DNA from: Endomychus coccineus
Lineage: Eukaryota > Arthropoda > Insecta > Coleoptera > Endomychidae
Assembly (NCBI GenBank): GCA_958510875.1
Contig: OY294067.1
Location: 100,856,010-100,920,009, forward strand
Direction: 5' to 3'
DNA length: 64,000 nucleotides
Notes under the pieces: model-generated
Databases searched by the model: none
What the model was told of the DNA's origin: nothing
The model's input: the letters and a program-made list of their open reading frames with translations, nothing else
Shown here: in pieces, positions 11,687-23,324 of the stretch
Position numbering within the stretch: position 1 is the stretch's first letter
Layout of the letters: the number at the start of each line of letters is the position of its first letter
Made by a program: the position numbers and the translations under genes

Positions 11687-11689
11687 TCT

Positions 11690-12560
11690 TCATAGAAGAG
11701 TCACAAAGTGAAAAAGTCTTGTATTGCGATTACAGACTCGTCAGAAATTTTCTGGATTTTTTTTCTACATTTGTATTTCCCCTTCCCATTTATTAGATAA
11801 TTCCGAACGGTTATATCTTGGGAAGTAAGCGTTATTTCGAAAATTTCAAAGGAGTAGAAAGTTGTTACTTTTAATTAACTATCCAAAATTTTCTTCTATT
11901 TTCCTAATTCACCTTCATTTGATATGTTAATAAATTTGCAACCAAATCATTGTTTATAACAATTGCTGGACAATAGCTGCTAAAATTTGGACTTTGATCT
12001 AGATACCAATACAAACCGAATTCAGGAGCTGATATGAAAATTCATATTAGCTACCGAATTTGTGAGTTTAGGTAGATTTTCATCTAATTCGAAGACTACT
12101 ATCGTCATTCCTCAAACAAGATTACGCTTATAAGTTTGAACATTATTTATTATTCATAATATTCAGGGGGAGTATTTTCTTTTGATCTGGAATTAATAAC
12201 GCAGACGGAAATTGTACATTTGGAATCGGAAATTGATGTGAAAGCTATTTACCTGATAGCTACTGTTGCTACATGAAACATAATTATCTCCAAGAGCTCA
12301 TTAACTCTTTCAAAATATACTGATTTACTTTCATAAGCCGTTAAAAGGACTACTTCGAGTGATGCGTTAGTTAAACTTTGTGATATTCATATTCTAATGG
12401 ATAAACCTCAATCACTCTGGCAAATATAATTACGTTTCTTCGATGGTTGATTATAATCATTTTCACTACATTCTTGTTTTATAATCTCTCTGATATTCAC
12501 AGTTTTTGACTATCAAGTAAGTAACGTATCGTTTATGTCAACATTATATAGCAATTATTA
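11690..12560. other. No gene seen
   Basis: AT-rich sequence with no usable frame or repeat recognised. Confidence 0.45.
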
Positions 12561-12569
12561 TGAAAGCTT

Positions 12570-13318
12570 AAAGACTAAAAGTTGCGAGGTAGGAAGAAAA
12601 TCTTATCAATGTGAATCTTTCAACAAGCCAAAACCTAAAAATTACTACGGTGAAGATGCTGAAAAAACTAGTATTATCTGTAATTGAAATGAGGGCTGCA
12701 TATTCTTCAATTGTCAGATTGAAGCTGAATCTAGAATTTCAAGACGTCGAGCTTTGGGTATTTTGAAGACAATCAAATTCAAACCTTAGACAATAGAGAA
12801 ACAACGTCATCTCTAACAAACTGATTTCCAACGAAGATTAGAATTTTGAGTAATAGTTTAGTCAAAAATGTCTACAAGATTCATTAATCTCTAAAAATGT
12901 AGTTGCACAGATGGAGCCTACATTAACAGTGCAGTGCTGGAATTTTCAACAGGCATAACGAGACTATTGGTCTGATATGAACCCTCAAAGTACCGTGGAC
13001 GTTCGATCTCAGGGTCGCTTTGTGTTAGTGTTTGGTGTTCTCTACGGGGCAATCGTGTTTCAAGATATCATATATATCAAGAAGATCTTAATGGCCAACG
13101 GTACTACGAACTCTTCAATCATAAAATTATTGAGGAATTTATGAACAAACCCTTAATTGAGGCAAGAAATCAGTTCTTCTAACAAGATGGTGCACCACTT
13201 CATCATATCATGACCATTTCAGAATTATTGAATACTAATTTTAGAAATAACTGTATGAGAAGTAACGGATCAGTGAGGTGGCTACCACGATCACCTGACT
13301 TAACGCAACTGGATTTTT
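12570..13318 (+). pseudogene. IS630/mariner-like transposase relic A
   Basis: Two parts of one transposase can be read on the plus strand. Around 12700-12790 is the helix-turn-helix region (QIEAESRISRRRALGILK). Around 13085-13318 is the catalytic half: LNGQRYYELFNHKI, FF-stop-QDGAPLHH with the second catalytic Asp, and WLPRSPDLTQLDF with the third. Spacing between those two Asp residues is about 36. Several stops and shifts (for example stop codons in FF*QDG and after LDF) show it is dead. The family moves DNA by cut-and-paste into TA sites. Confidence 0.75.
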
Positions 13319-13319
13319 A

Positions 13320-14165
13320 AGCTATTGCATATAGCTTTTATCGCGGGCTTTGAGAACGGCGACCGAATCAAGAAAAAAAAACAAAAGACAAATACCGTAA
13401 CGAAAATCTAAAAAAACAAAAAACAAATACCGTAACGAAATATCCTAAGACCCACCATTCCGCCTACCATGTAGCTCGGCCGAGCTTAAAATTTTCGAAA
13501 TGTTAACTTTAAACCTTTTAAAAGGTCGTGATAGCCCCAAAGTGGGTCGAAAACTGTTTGAATTGGTCAATTTTCGATAAATCGAATGACGTTCACGAGT
13601 TAGAAAAGTGCAAATTTACGGTACATAGAACGTCTTAACGAGGACTTTTCGCATGCGATTTTCGCTCCATGTCGTTAGGTTATGAACGGGGCCAACTAAA
13701 TAGCATAGTCTCGGGCCCCAAAATGTCGATTAAATAGCAAAATTTGATTAAAACAGTTTGAGGTATTCTCAGCTATCACCTACTAGCATCTGACATGCGA
13801 CGTACGAAAGAGAATTTTCTAGCTACTTAAATATACCGAAAGCGGGTAAAAGCTAGCGTCCCATAGCCCAAAATACTTTATTACAACTGGCGCCGGCCGC
13901 ACGGGGTTCGAAACGGCCCCAAATTAACAAAATGGAGGTAAAATGTATAAACTCTAACTTACGCGCAGCGACCTCTTCGAGGATATGTCAAAATTATTAC
14001 GTTCGTAGCTAATTACATAACACGTCTGGGGTTCATGCAATTGTGTTATTATACAATTCGAACCTTCTAATTTCAATAGGCCACGTGGAAATCCCGGAGC
14101 CGGAAGCGCTATCGAGATCTGAACGTTAAAACTTTTTTTAAAAAATTGTGTTTACAAGTCAACTG
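13320..14165. repeat. Non-coding block, possibly an unclassified repeat
   Basis: It begins with GCTATTGCATATAGC and TTTATCGCGG, and a similar string (GCTATGCAATAGCTTTACCGCG) recurs at 14331-14352 just beyond the block, so the block may be an insertion with duplicated or terminal sequence. A word of about 20 bases (ACAAATACCGTAACGAAA) is repeated at 13388-13405 and 13425-13442. No coding frame. Confidence 0.35.
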
Positions 14166-14168
14166 ACA

Positions 14169-14222
14169 CTTGTCACCATAGATAACTCTACTACCGGTAG
14201 TAGAGTTATCTATGCTTGTCAC
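14169..14222. repeat. Perfect 38-bp palindrome between 8-bp direct repeats
   Basis: 14177-14214 is its own reverse complement without mismatch (outer CATAGATAAC, centre CTACCGGTAG). CTTGTCAC stands immediately on both sides (14169-14176 and 14215-14222). An inverted unit with an 8-bp flanking duplication is the structure left by a transposon that makes 8-bp target duplications, such as hAT, here reduced to joined ends. No internal sequence remains. Confidence 0.85.
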
Positions 14223-14229
14223 AGAACAC

Positions 14230-15245
14230 TCTTCATAGAGATCAAGATGTTACTCTTTTTTACTCATAAATCGTGAAGATTTTGAAGGGGTAGTGGATGT
14301 TTTTCTGCCCAACTTTTTCCAGTGGCGTAGTGCTATGCAATAGCTTTACCGCGACGGTCCTCGAGTGCCACATGTTTCTTTTTTTTTTGGGGGGTTCGCC
14401 TCATACGAGGTTACCAATTTAATGATTATCGCATAAGTTTTTATTTGCTTGGGAAATAAGGAGCCGAAGTGGTGTCGCATTCGCTGAAAGCCACTACGCT
14501 GCATTCGGTGGGTACATCTTAAATAGTACATCTTAGAAAATCACAGCGCTATATCTCCATAACAGTGAATAGTAGGAAAAAAATTAGCATGTATATTTTG
14601 TAGGTTCTTCTTGACCTTATCACTTCTATTTTTATTTTGTAGCGAAAATGTTGGCCAAATTTGGCGCTCTCTCCTTTTTTATACTTTTGGTTGTAGTAGA
14701 GCAACGGCATGAGACAAATTATAGATAATAGTTCTCTACAATTTTTGGCCCAATATTTTTCTCTACGACCTAGATCTCTCATGGTAAATCAAATCCAAAA
14801 ACATTTTTTCATATTAAAAAAATTGCTCAAGGGTGAGTTATAATTTTCTGTTCGCTCATGACATTCCCCGCTAATAATTTCAAATTTTTTCCAAAAAAGC
14901 CCAATTTACAGGTTAATTGTATTAGGAGTTGAGCGAGTTTCGCGTAATTGATGAATAATTATTTAGAAGCATAGCCTATATATTGGCTTCGTGCTTAAGC
15001 TTTGAATTACCATTTCTGTGGATCCAGACGTTGAATATTACTCCTAGCCCAAACTGTATTTACGAAGAATTCATTCTTCAATCATCTAAATATTTTAAAT
15101 GATTAATAAGTCAAGACAACAATGTTGGATTTGTAATGATGGAGAAAAATAATGTTATAATCCACATAATAATTATAATCCGATATGTAATGTGTGGCAG
15201 TCACGAATTGAGGTCACAAATACTTATTACACCCTCGTAATGGTA
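14230..15245. other. No supported gene
   Basis: Frames on the minus strand (14346-14531, 14549-14782) have no motif. Contains the TTTACCGCGACGGTCC string discussed with the preceding block and a T/G run at 14374-14396. Confidence 0.4.
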
Positions 15246-15249
15246 TCTC

Positions 15250-15760
15250 AGGTGCTGTGATCACTCATATTTGTTTTGTACACTCCCAATCTGAGATGGG
15301 TTGAAATTTCTTCACTCGGACTACGCCGACGACACTAAACTATATGAGACCCACACATGGTATTCCATCTGCTGTAAGATGATCTGGAAACAATATTTCA
15401 CCGGAGTTCACATCAATAAGAACAATTGTTACCTCACGTAATTTAGAAATGATGAACTCCAATGACTTTGGCATCACGCTATCTGCTGACCATCGTGGTC
15501 TGTTCACATTGACAACATTCCTGAGCAAGCTAATTCAAAGCTATTTCTACTCCGTAAATGTTGCGAGACACCAAATGAAAAGTGCTGTTCCAGCTAATTA
15601 ACGAGAATCCTTGCACAATCGGAGACAAAATAATCTTGAGAAAAGGGGACCACGAAATGGGCAAAAGGACTCTACAACATCGCATATGAGGAAAGACTGA
15701 CTCATCTCGAGTTACCTTTAAAATGTGGTCAGAATGTTCCTTCAACTTTTGCCCACATAA
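15250..15760 (+). pseudogene. Non-LTR reverse transcriptase relic with YADDTKLY
   Basis: At 15322 the plus strand encodes YADDTKLY, the catalytic Tyr-Ala-Asp-Asp motif of non-LTR reverse transcriptases. About 350 bases later LYNIAYEERLTHLELP matches the thumb-region block (YEERL..L.LP) of these proteins. The frame is broken several times between the two. No endonuclease or 3' tail is identified. Confidence 0.65.
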
Positions 15761-15823
15761 CATTTTGAATACTACTCGATTTTGTAAGACCCGGATTTGT
15801 AGAAGTCTCAAACTAGAAGAAGT

Positions 15824-16060
15824 TTTCATCTCGATATAAGGAATATTCTGCTCACATGAAGCGAAATACTGGTGAAGTCAGCATTGACCGAACATATTTC
15901 GAACACAGGCCACACCATTCCCCAAGAAAGCTTATCACTCTTGGAACACTGTGTTGACAAATATCTAAGTAATTCGGAAGGGATGGAAATGAATGAGCGA
16001 TAAAGCAATTTTATGAATTCAGATTTATCTCCAGCTGAGGATAATCCCTATTTTAACAAG
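15824..16060 (+). pseudogene. GIY-YIG domain relic, copy 1
   Basis: Plus strand reads RYKEYSAHMKRNTGE, then after frame changes DKYLSNSEGMEM and SNFMNSDLSPAEDNPYF. The same tail (DKYLS.LEEMEM....N.DLSSAEG.PLY) is found at 20340-20690 and 44480-44995. The upstream half resembles the R.KEH.AH.K part of GIY-YIG nucleases of Penelope-like elements. Highly decayed. Confidence 0.55.
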
Positions 16061-16369
16061 CAAATTCTATGGAACAACGTCGAAAGAGAGGAGACTTAAT
16101 ATCTGTTTTCAAATTGGTTCATAACGACTTTCTTCCACATGTGAGCGATATTCTGAAATTTCATCTAGATGAAAGACCCCTTGCAGGTTGAAGTATGAGA
16201 TCTTCTCATCCTCTGTGAGGCAACATTTATCGTCACACCAATTATTCTGTGAATGAAAGGCACATCCAACTGATGTTGTTAGAGCGACCTCTACTAACAT
16301 ATTCAAAAACATCGTTTGGCGAAGTTGACAATGTCTGTGGCTCGAGTAAAACAAGTGGCTGTACTGGAT

Positions 16370-16536
16370 CTTCCGATCTTGTGATTCATTTTGGATATGG
16401 CCATATGCATCATATGACAAATTCCATGCTGGGGTCGGTTCTGCTTACAGAAAGGTATATCCAACCTAATTTACCTTTAATTAATGTTAACCACAGAACA
16501 TTTCCTGAGTTGTTTAGAGAGACGATGATGTAGGTA
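16370..16536 (+). pseudogene. IS630/mariner-like transposase relic B (N-terminus only)
   Basis: Plus-strand frame reads IHFGYGHMHHMTNSMLGSVL, then ERYIQPNLPLINVNHRTFPE and LFRE. The pattern (M.F.YG.A.GN...A..LY.ER+PNR..PNHRTF..L...LRE) is the first helix-turn-helix of this insect transposase family. The frame ends at 16531 without the rest of the protein. Confidence 0.55.
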
Positions 16537-16539
16537 CTT

Positions 16540-17460
16540 TAGTAAAAGAAGCAGAATTTCAAGCAAGGCATATAGATTCGTTGGTGCAGAACATTTAAAG
16601 CTGAAACGTATCAGCTGGAAATCGTCGGTTCATGAATTTTATGTTGAGAAAGATTAAATTTTGAATAATGAACAAATCAACTCTTATTTAAATTCCGTTT
16701 AATTTCTTTATGATTGTTTTTTAATGCTGTTCAATGGAAAAATATCACGGATGTGTCCTCTAGGCTTAGCGCCATTGGCACCCGCCACTATGGCCAGCCC
16801 CTAGTTACGACGCTGATATCATTATGATTATATGCATAATATAATACGTATTTTGAATATATTCCATCCCGTTTCCTTTATATAAATGTAGTCTGTAATT
16901 ATATAATGAATTTTGAGTTTATTGTAAGTATCTTCACTCAAGAAGTACAGTCTTCTCTCAATTATCATTTTCAAGCTATAAATTTATTTTGAAATAGTTT
17001 GAAGTGATGAAGGTTATGTATGGGTGATAAATTCCTCTATTTTTCACAAATAGAATAAGAATTTCTCATCGTTTTCCTGAAACTTTATTGAAAGAATATT
17101 AATTGTGACTTCAGATTAATTATCAAAATAAAAAATAAGTATCCTGTTTATATTTTCGTTTGTCCTTTGGATAGTTTAATTTGTCAATTTTGTAGTTTGT
17201 AATTTGTGGTATTTCGATTTGGCATCATATTGAATGGAGTATATTTCAGTATTGATTGAAATAACAATAATAATTCCTCCAATCGTCTTGAACAACTTAC
17301 GTATATCATAACATCTGCACTTACACTTACAACCATTTACAAATATAATTAACTTCCCAGATGTGTTAAAAAGCAAAGACCTTCCATAGAAATCTAATCA
17401 TTGACCAATATCTATCATTAGTGCTGTTGTCACCCTAATAAATGTGATATAGGAGGATAT
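16540..17460. other. No gene seen
   Basis: AT-rich; a short GC-richer patch near 16765-16815 (CGCCATTGGC, CCCCTAGTTACGAC) resembles non-coding ends of mariner-like elements, but no terminal repeat could be paired. Confidence 0.35.
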
Positions 17461-17464
17461 TCTC

Positions 17465-17740
17465 CCCAAACATTGGAATATGGAGTGCCACAGAGATATC
17501 GTTCACGGTTCATTGCTGTTTCCTGTCTACATGAATAATTAACTGATTTTAGAAACTGACGATTCAGAATTCATCGCATGTGAAGACGAGATTATTTTTC
17601 ACATAGAGGGAGGAAACTTGAGAGAAGTTTGCACGAGAAGCTATATATGATATAGGTGCATGTGGATGATCCATAATCTGCTAAAACTGAACTCTGAGAA
17701 CAGAATGTTCCTCCGGTTCAGACTACAGGAGAGATTGGTC
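17465..17740 (+). pseudogene. Non-LTR reverse transcriptase relic (palm fragment)
   Basis: Plus strand shows EYGVPQ (17479-17496), then in a second frame LLFPVYMNN, FIACEDEIIF and MWMIHNLLKLNSEN. The order GVPQGS, LLF.VY.ND, (F/Y)ADD-equivalent, W...N.LKLN.EKT is that of a non-LTR palm domain. The Ala-Asp-Asp has decayed to Cys-Glu-Asp-Glu, so no active enzyme is possible. Confidence 0.55.
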
Positions 17741-17911
17741 AGCTTCTGAGGTGTGGCTGGTGAAGAAGACTAGTATATGAGGCAAAACCAATTTTAGAGT
17801 AAGGAAAAACTATTTTAAAGTATTTTCATTAGTCCAGTCCATCTGTAATTTTATTTCAGGTTTTGGGTTAAAATTTTCACGTTCCTTAATTTTCGTCAAT
17901 GTTCAAGTTTT

Positions 17912-18720
17912 TGGATGCGCTCATCACGAATATGGACATTAAAAATGTCTGGGCCCTATGCTACTCGAGTTATCGACTATTTTTTGCCCCGACTTTGGTG
18001 TTTTTTCGATTTTTAAAAAAACTCTCAGTTTCACTCGATTATGTTATAACAGAGAAAGCTATAAGAGATCAATAAGAGTGAAATGACACCAATTAAAAGT
18101 TGATAATAGAATGTAAGGGACCTGATATAGGGCCCAAAAAGGGAGATTTTTGAGCAAAATCAAACGTTTGTTCAATTGTCAATTATAAGATGACTGTTTG
18201 CCGTATCAACTATTGCTTAACATGCGTTGATAGTATTTTGTACGTACATATCATATCATGATTCATGAGTTTTTCATTTGTTCCATATTTGCAAAGGAGG
18301 CGCTGCAATCGCTCTTTTCGTAGATAACGTAATTTTGCGATTGCGGGCCAAAAATCAAACTTTAGACTCAAAACGAAATATATTGATAGCTCCCACCTAT
18401 GAACCAAAATCCAATCACTTTGGTTCATATGACTCGATTTGAGATTATTTTGAAAAAGAGGAACTGCGAAAAATGAAGGAAATTTTCAAGTCAGAAAGTT
18501 CGGATCAGGAAAAGAAATTCGTAGTTGAATAGCTGAAACATTTACGCAAATATTGTTACCAAGCAAGATCTTTTAGGTTGCGTCAATTTCGAGAAAACTC
18601 ATGCTGAGCCTTTTGGGCCCTACCGGCCCAATTTTTTGTGTCCTTCGTTATAAACGTTGGTTCAGACTATAGATGCCTCTCGTTGCTATCTCAATATACG
18701 ACAATTTATTTTTTTTCTCT
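17912..18720 (+). repeat. Left arm of a 2.24-kb fold-back element
   Basis: About 800 bp that pairs as reverse complement with 19380-20152. Landmarks in order are TGCGCTCATCACGAATATGG, ACTCGAGTTATCG, GCCCCGACTTT, GCGCTGCAATCGCTC and GGTTCATATG. Identity is roughly 75-80% with indels. No coding frame. Confidence 0.8.
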
Positions 18721-18744
18721 TTTTTTGATAAGTATAATTCAAAA

Positions 18745-18781
18745 TCATAATAATAATAATAATAATATAATAATAATAATG

Positions 18782-18812
<31 letters not shown>

Positions 18813-18837
18813 CAACCATTATTACTATTATTATTAA
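18745..18837. repeat. (AAT)n microsatellite
   Basis: Near-continuous AAT triplets. Its reverse complement, (ATT)n, is at 19157-19212, so the two microsatellites extend the fold-back symmetry inward. Confidence 0.9.
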
Positions 18838-19156
18838 TTGATAAATTGATATTAAAATTAATCAATCAACAAAAAAATTAACAAATAACATGCAGGTTTC
18901 GAGGCAGGTTTCGAATAAATATGATAATTAAATTTTGTTCGAAAAAGAAACGTGGTCTTCATAAACTTACTAGAAGGAGAGGAAGCAATTGTTTCTTCAT
19001 CAAAAAAAGTGGAGGCTGTTACTACATACACACATATAATACATACAAAGACGATGCGCGTGAACACTGATTAGTTCGACAGAGTAAAAGATACGCACAA
19101 ACAGTTTCGTGACTGTCTCTCTCCCTCTACAGTTTCGTGATCTATCGAAACAGTTC

Positions 19157-19212
19157 ATTATTATTATTATTATTATTATGACCATCATTATTATTATGAT
19201 TATTATGATTCA
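19157..19212. repeat. (ATT)n microsatellite
   Basis: ATT triplets with a few interruptions, mirror partner of 18745-18837 inside the fold-back loop. Confidence 0.85.
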
Positions 19213-19277
19213 AATTATTATAATTTTGTATCATAATTATCAAGAAAAGTAGAAAAAAACGAAAGAAGAAAAAGTCT

Positions 19278-19299
19278 CCCGGGTAGGATCGAACCCGGG
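19278..19299 (-). other. tRNA T-arm-like hairpin with a B-box word
   Basis: The minus strand reads CCCGGG, then TTCGATCCTA, then CCCGGG: a 6-bp stem whose loop carries GGTTCGATCC, close to the RNA polymerase III B box. No A box or acceptor stem fits around it, so this is at best a tRNA or SINE fragment. Confidence 0.3.
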
Positions 19300-19379
19300 T
19301 TAACTCTAGTGTACATGTTCTTTGATAATTAGGAATTGGAATTTTTGATTGATTTTTTTTTGTGTGACCCTGTCAAACG

Positions 19380-20152
19380 CTGAAGCGGAGAAAATAAATA
19401 ATTGAGATAGCCACAAGAGGCGTATATAGTCTGTATCAAATTTTATAACGGAGGATCCAAAATTGAGCCAAGTAGGGTCCAAAAAGCTTAACATGAGTTT
19501 CCTCGGAATTTACGTAATCTAGAAGATCGTGCTTGGTATCAAAATTTGCGTAAGTGTTTCAGCTATTTAACTATGAATTTATTTTTCTGATCCGAACTAT
19601 CTGACCTAAACATTTTTCTTATTATTCGCGGTTCCTTTTGTTTTTGAAAATGGTCATTAATCGGCCCATGTGAACCAAAATGGTTGGATTTTGGTTAATA
19701 GATGAAAGCCATCAATATCAAAAATGTTTTACCCTCAATCCCAAAATTACGTTTTCCACGAAAAGAGCGATTGCAGCGCTCCCTTCGTAAATATCAAAGA
19801 AATGAAAAGTTCATATTGAAGTACACACAAAATACTATCAACGCATATTGAGCATTAGTTGATACGTCAAACAGGCATCTTATAATTTACAATTGAACGT
19901 TTAATTTTGCTCAAAAATATCCGTATATTAGGACCCTTACATTCTATTAACTTCCAATTGGCGTCATTTCACTCTTTTTCATTTCTTGCAAAGTTTTCTG
20001 TCATAAAATGATCGAGTGGAACTCAGAGTTTTCTAAAAATTGAATAAACACTAAAGTCGGGGCAATTTGGACCCAAAAAATGGCCAATAACTCGAGTAGC
20101 ATAGGACCCAGACAATTTTAATGTCCATATTTATGATCAGCGCACCCGACAA
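19380..20152 (-). repeat. Right arm of the 2.24-kb fold-back element
   Basis: Reverse complement of the left arm with the same landmarks in reverse order, ending GCGCACCCGAC at about 20152. Both arms are equally free of open frames, so any mobility gene is absent or supplied elsewhere. Confidence 0.8.
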
Positions 20153-20339
20153 GTCAGTTTCCTATCTAGGTATGATAATTGAAAGTTTATTTAAGTGAGA
20201 TCACTATGCCACAATATTCTACAAACGGTTAAGGTGTATTTGCCGGAATCGGATTTTATTGCAAATCTGGAAAACAAATAATGGGATCTAAATAAAATGA
20301 ATTCCATAATTTATTTTCCAAATTTGAAATAAAACACGT

Positions 20340-20690
20340 TCATAGATGTGAGAATAGGCTTAAAATTGTTCAGGCAATACCTTTATCAAAGGTTAGGGAA
20401 TTTACAAAATTGATTTGAGTCGTTTACAATACGCTATGTGGGTCAAACTAGACGAAACGTTTGAACTCTTCATACAGAATATAAAGAAGTATAATAGTGG
20501 AAAATCAGCTTTCCCAAAATAGTTTCTCACATTTAAAATACAGTAGGGACAAATATCTAGGTAACTTAGAAAGGATGGAAATGCATAAGCGAAAGACAAT
20601 TTATTGAATTCAGATTTATCTTCAGCTGAGGGTAACTCCTTGTTTGCATTATCATCCACAAATAGTATTTGAACAGGTAGATTTTGTTTT
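20340..20690 (+). pseudogene. GIY-YIG domain relic, copy 2
   Basis: Plus strand carries RYVGQTRR (about 20440-20465), the GIY-YIG core region, then DKYLGNLERMEM and NSDLSSAEGNSLF near 20545-20645. It aligns over its length with 44590-44990. Stops and shifts break it. Probably the 3' end of a second Penelope-like family distinct from the 6.5-kb copy. Confidence 0.6.
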
Positions 20691-20699
20691 CTGATTTAT

Positions 20700-22350
20700 T
20701 TTGCTTTGGTAGCTGAACGCCCGTTAGTACTTTCATAGTATCTTTATTGGGTAATAGGAATTATTTCGAACTTTTAGCCCTATACACCCTATTAATTCCG
20801 AGTAGTATTTGAATAGCCACGTTTAGCTGAAAGGGTCTTATTACTTCTATTGCATTTTTAGTGAATACGATGATTGTTTCTCATTTAAAGTATAAAAACA
20901 TTACAAACGACCTACTTCTTAAAACAGCACATTATTTGGTTATACAATCGCTTATTACATATGATGTGCTCCCAGGAGAAAAGCTTACAAAAAAAAACAT
21001 CATTCAGAGAACGATTACCAAATATATCTTCTCGAATTCAAGCTTGGACATCAATAATTTAGTTTTCAGAAAGCTCTGAGTTCATATTGTGAGAAAGTTA
21101 TACATATTAGAGATTATGTTATATATGAAAACTATATTATTTTTAGGTGGTTCGATCAAGCTCAGGCTACCAGGTCGAGAGTATTCGGCATTTGTGTTAT
21201 ACCATTGACGCAGAAAGCAGGAGTACAGTAAAAATTTTCTACTCCAATCCTAAGCTCTACAACTCAACTGTGCAATAATATGTTATGTATGTTATATTAA
21301 AGAAATTAGGACATGGCTCTTGATTTTATCCAAAATAATGAATGTGATAATAGCTTAGCAAGACGAGTACCTTTCGGCATTTATATTGATTTCATCCTTC
21401 TTTCCTCCTAATTTCCTTAGAAGAATTTGTCGACCTTCTCCAATCTCACCATAGGCGTCTAAAATACAACTAAGTTTCACATCTACAAGCAAGTCTTCTG
21501 TGGATTCTATTTTTATAACCAACTCAATTGATCCCGGAAGGAAATTGTATTCTATTATATTCTATTATTCTGAATCTGATAAATCTACCACATTTTCTGC
21601 CGACACAACTATAATAAACTTCATAATTAAAACAATAAAATTGGAGCGGAAAGTTTAACTGAAAAAATTTGAATGAATCACCGATAGTTCGTTTTGCATC
21701 ATTCTCTTTTTTACAACTGGATTGTAAATTACATCATAATAGTAAATTATTTTAAAGTACTCCACACGTGAAACATGCATTAACGTTACATGATTATGAT
21801 ATAATGATAATGGAATCCAAACAATCTATATCCAGTATTACAACATAAATAATAAATAATATTCAAATACACGTAAAAGATAATGTCACCAATATTGATT
21901 ACCAAAATCACCCTATTTTATTGGGAGCCACTAATGCAAATATTTGTAAAAATTTCATTTGTTTTCCAGATACAACCATTAACCAAAATGATGTTCCTTT
22001 AGTTCCTTATTATTGACGAACTATAACTGAAATTGGCCGAAACATATGAGGTAGTACTATAAAATAAATCCGGAGTACCATCAACATCTCTGGGGTTTCA
22101 TATAATGAAGATAATTATGTGGGTGACAGTAATGGATTCAGGTAATTGTGATGGATTATGTCAAATCACGATTCTATAATGTATAGGGAAACGGAAATAC
22201 CATCATATTATGTCTATAAATTCGAGAAAAATTAAACTTTTAAAGAATTTATGTCATTTAATATTCACTGTTGTTACTCTATCTAACTACTTAGTTTCCA
22301 TTATTTAGTAATTTTCAGTGCAAAATTATGAAAACTATGATAAGATAGAA
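20700..22350. other. No supported gene
   Basis: One 72-codon frame at 20861-21079 has no ATG at its listed start and no motif. The rest is AT-rich with no repeat recognised. Confidence 0.4.
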
Positions 22351-22359
22351 TGTTTTAAT

Positions 22360-22700
22360 ACGTGCTGCAAGTGATTTATACTCTAATCGAAACCCAGAAA
22401 GGGGGAAACCTAACAGACGATCCGTTTCCAGAAGATTGAAGGACAATCTTATCAATTATGGATCATTCAACAAACCGAGAACTAAAAAATATAACATTGA
22501 TCCTGAATAAATGTCTATGAATGTTATTGCTATGGGTGTTGCGGAGCCCTATTTTTCCAGCCGTCAAATTGAAGCAGATGTGTGACACGAGCGCGTACAT
22601 CGTCAGCCTTAAAAAAACACATTAGGTCTCATAGAATTGGTGTTCTGATGGTAATCCCAATCCTACCGTCAAAATGAGAGAAGCTTTGATTTCATTGACC
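22360..22700 (+). pseudogene. IS630/mariner-like transposase relic C (N-terminal half)
   Basis: Plus strand reads SNRNPERGKPNRRSVSRRLK and NYGSFNKPRTKKYNIDPE, then VIAMGVAEPYFSSRQIEADV. This is the N-terminal helix-turn-helix, linker and start of the second helix-turn-helix of the family, parallel to relic A at 12570-12790. The frame is interrupted by stops, and no catalytic half follows. Confidence 0.65.
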
Positions 22701-22704
22701 TATA

Positions 22705-23170
22705 TTTCACAATGAATCACTGACTGATCTGTTTATGATTAAAATATAACTAGTCAACGGAATAACACTATTTTGAATCATCATATTATTTATGATTTTT
22801 GTTGATTATGTTTTTGGACTTTAATTACGCGATAGGAAAACGTCGTGTGAGCCAGCGGAATATTGGGAGAGGATATAGACATTCCACAACTACAGTTAAA
22901 ATTTGATTAAAAATGAACATGATGGATACAATTAAGTGTAAAAACATTTTAAAATTCCACCTGGGCTCGTATAGAAGTCATGACAGATTCAGGAAGAAAG
23001 ATTGTGTGTGAATGACATATGACATTTGAATTATAAATTAAGGCGAGTAAAAGGAATTTCAAACCTCACTTTCAGTTCCTGATGAAGAGCCAATAAATGA
23101 CTCGAAAGCTTGAATAGAAAAAAGAGTTCACTTTATTTTCCATCCCCTTGTTGACTGCATACCTGAACTT
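22705..23170. other. No gene seen
   Basis: AT-rich spacer between a transposase relic and a TA tract. Confidence 0.4.
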
Positions 23171-23174
23171 AAAG

Positions 23175-23232
<58 letters not shown>

Positions 23233-23324
23233 CGAAAGGTAGTAACGACCGTCACTAGTTGAAATATAGAAAGGTTTGTCAACTACAGACCGAAATTCCC
23301 GTTAACAAACCTTTCTATATATAT
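23175..23324. repeat. (TA)n tract followed by a short inverted repeat
   Basis: TA repeat 23175-23229, then arms TATAGAAAGGTTTGT (23265-23279) and ACAAACCTTTCTATA (23305-23319) around a 25-base loop. A further example of an inverted unit beside a TA tract. Confidence 0.75.

Noticed and set aside
15340..16008. Three minus-strand frames of 60-99 codons
   Set aside because: They are antisense to the reverse transcriptase and GIY-YIG relics, whose motifs read on the plus strand.
18638..18841. 67-codon frame rich in Asn and Ile
   Set aside because: Most of it is the (AAT)n microsatellite in the fold-back loop.
19278..19299. Possible tRNA gene on the minus strand
   Set aside because: Only a T-arm-like hairpin is present; no A box, anticodon arm or acceptor stem can be drawn around it.
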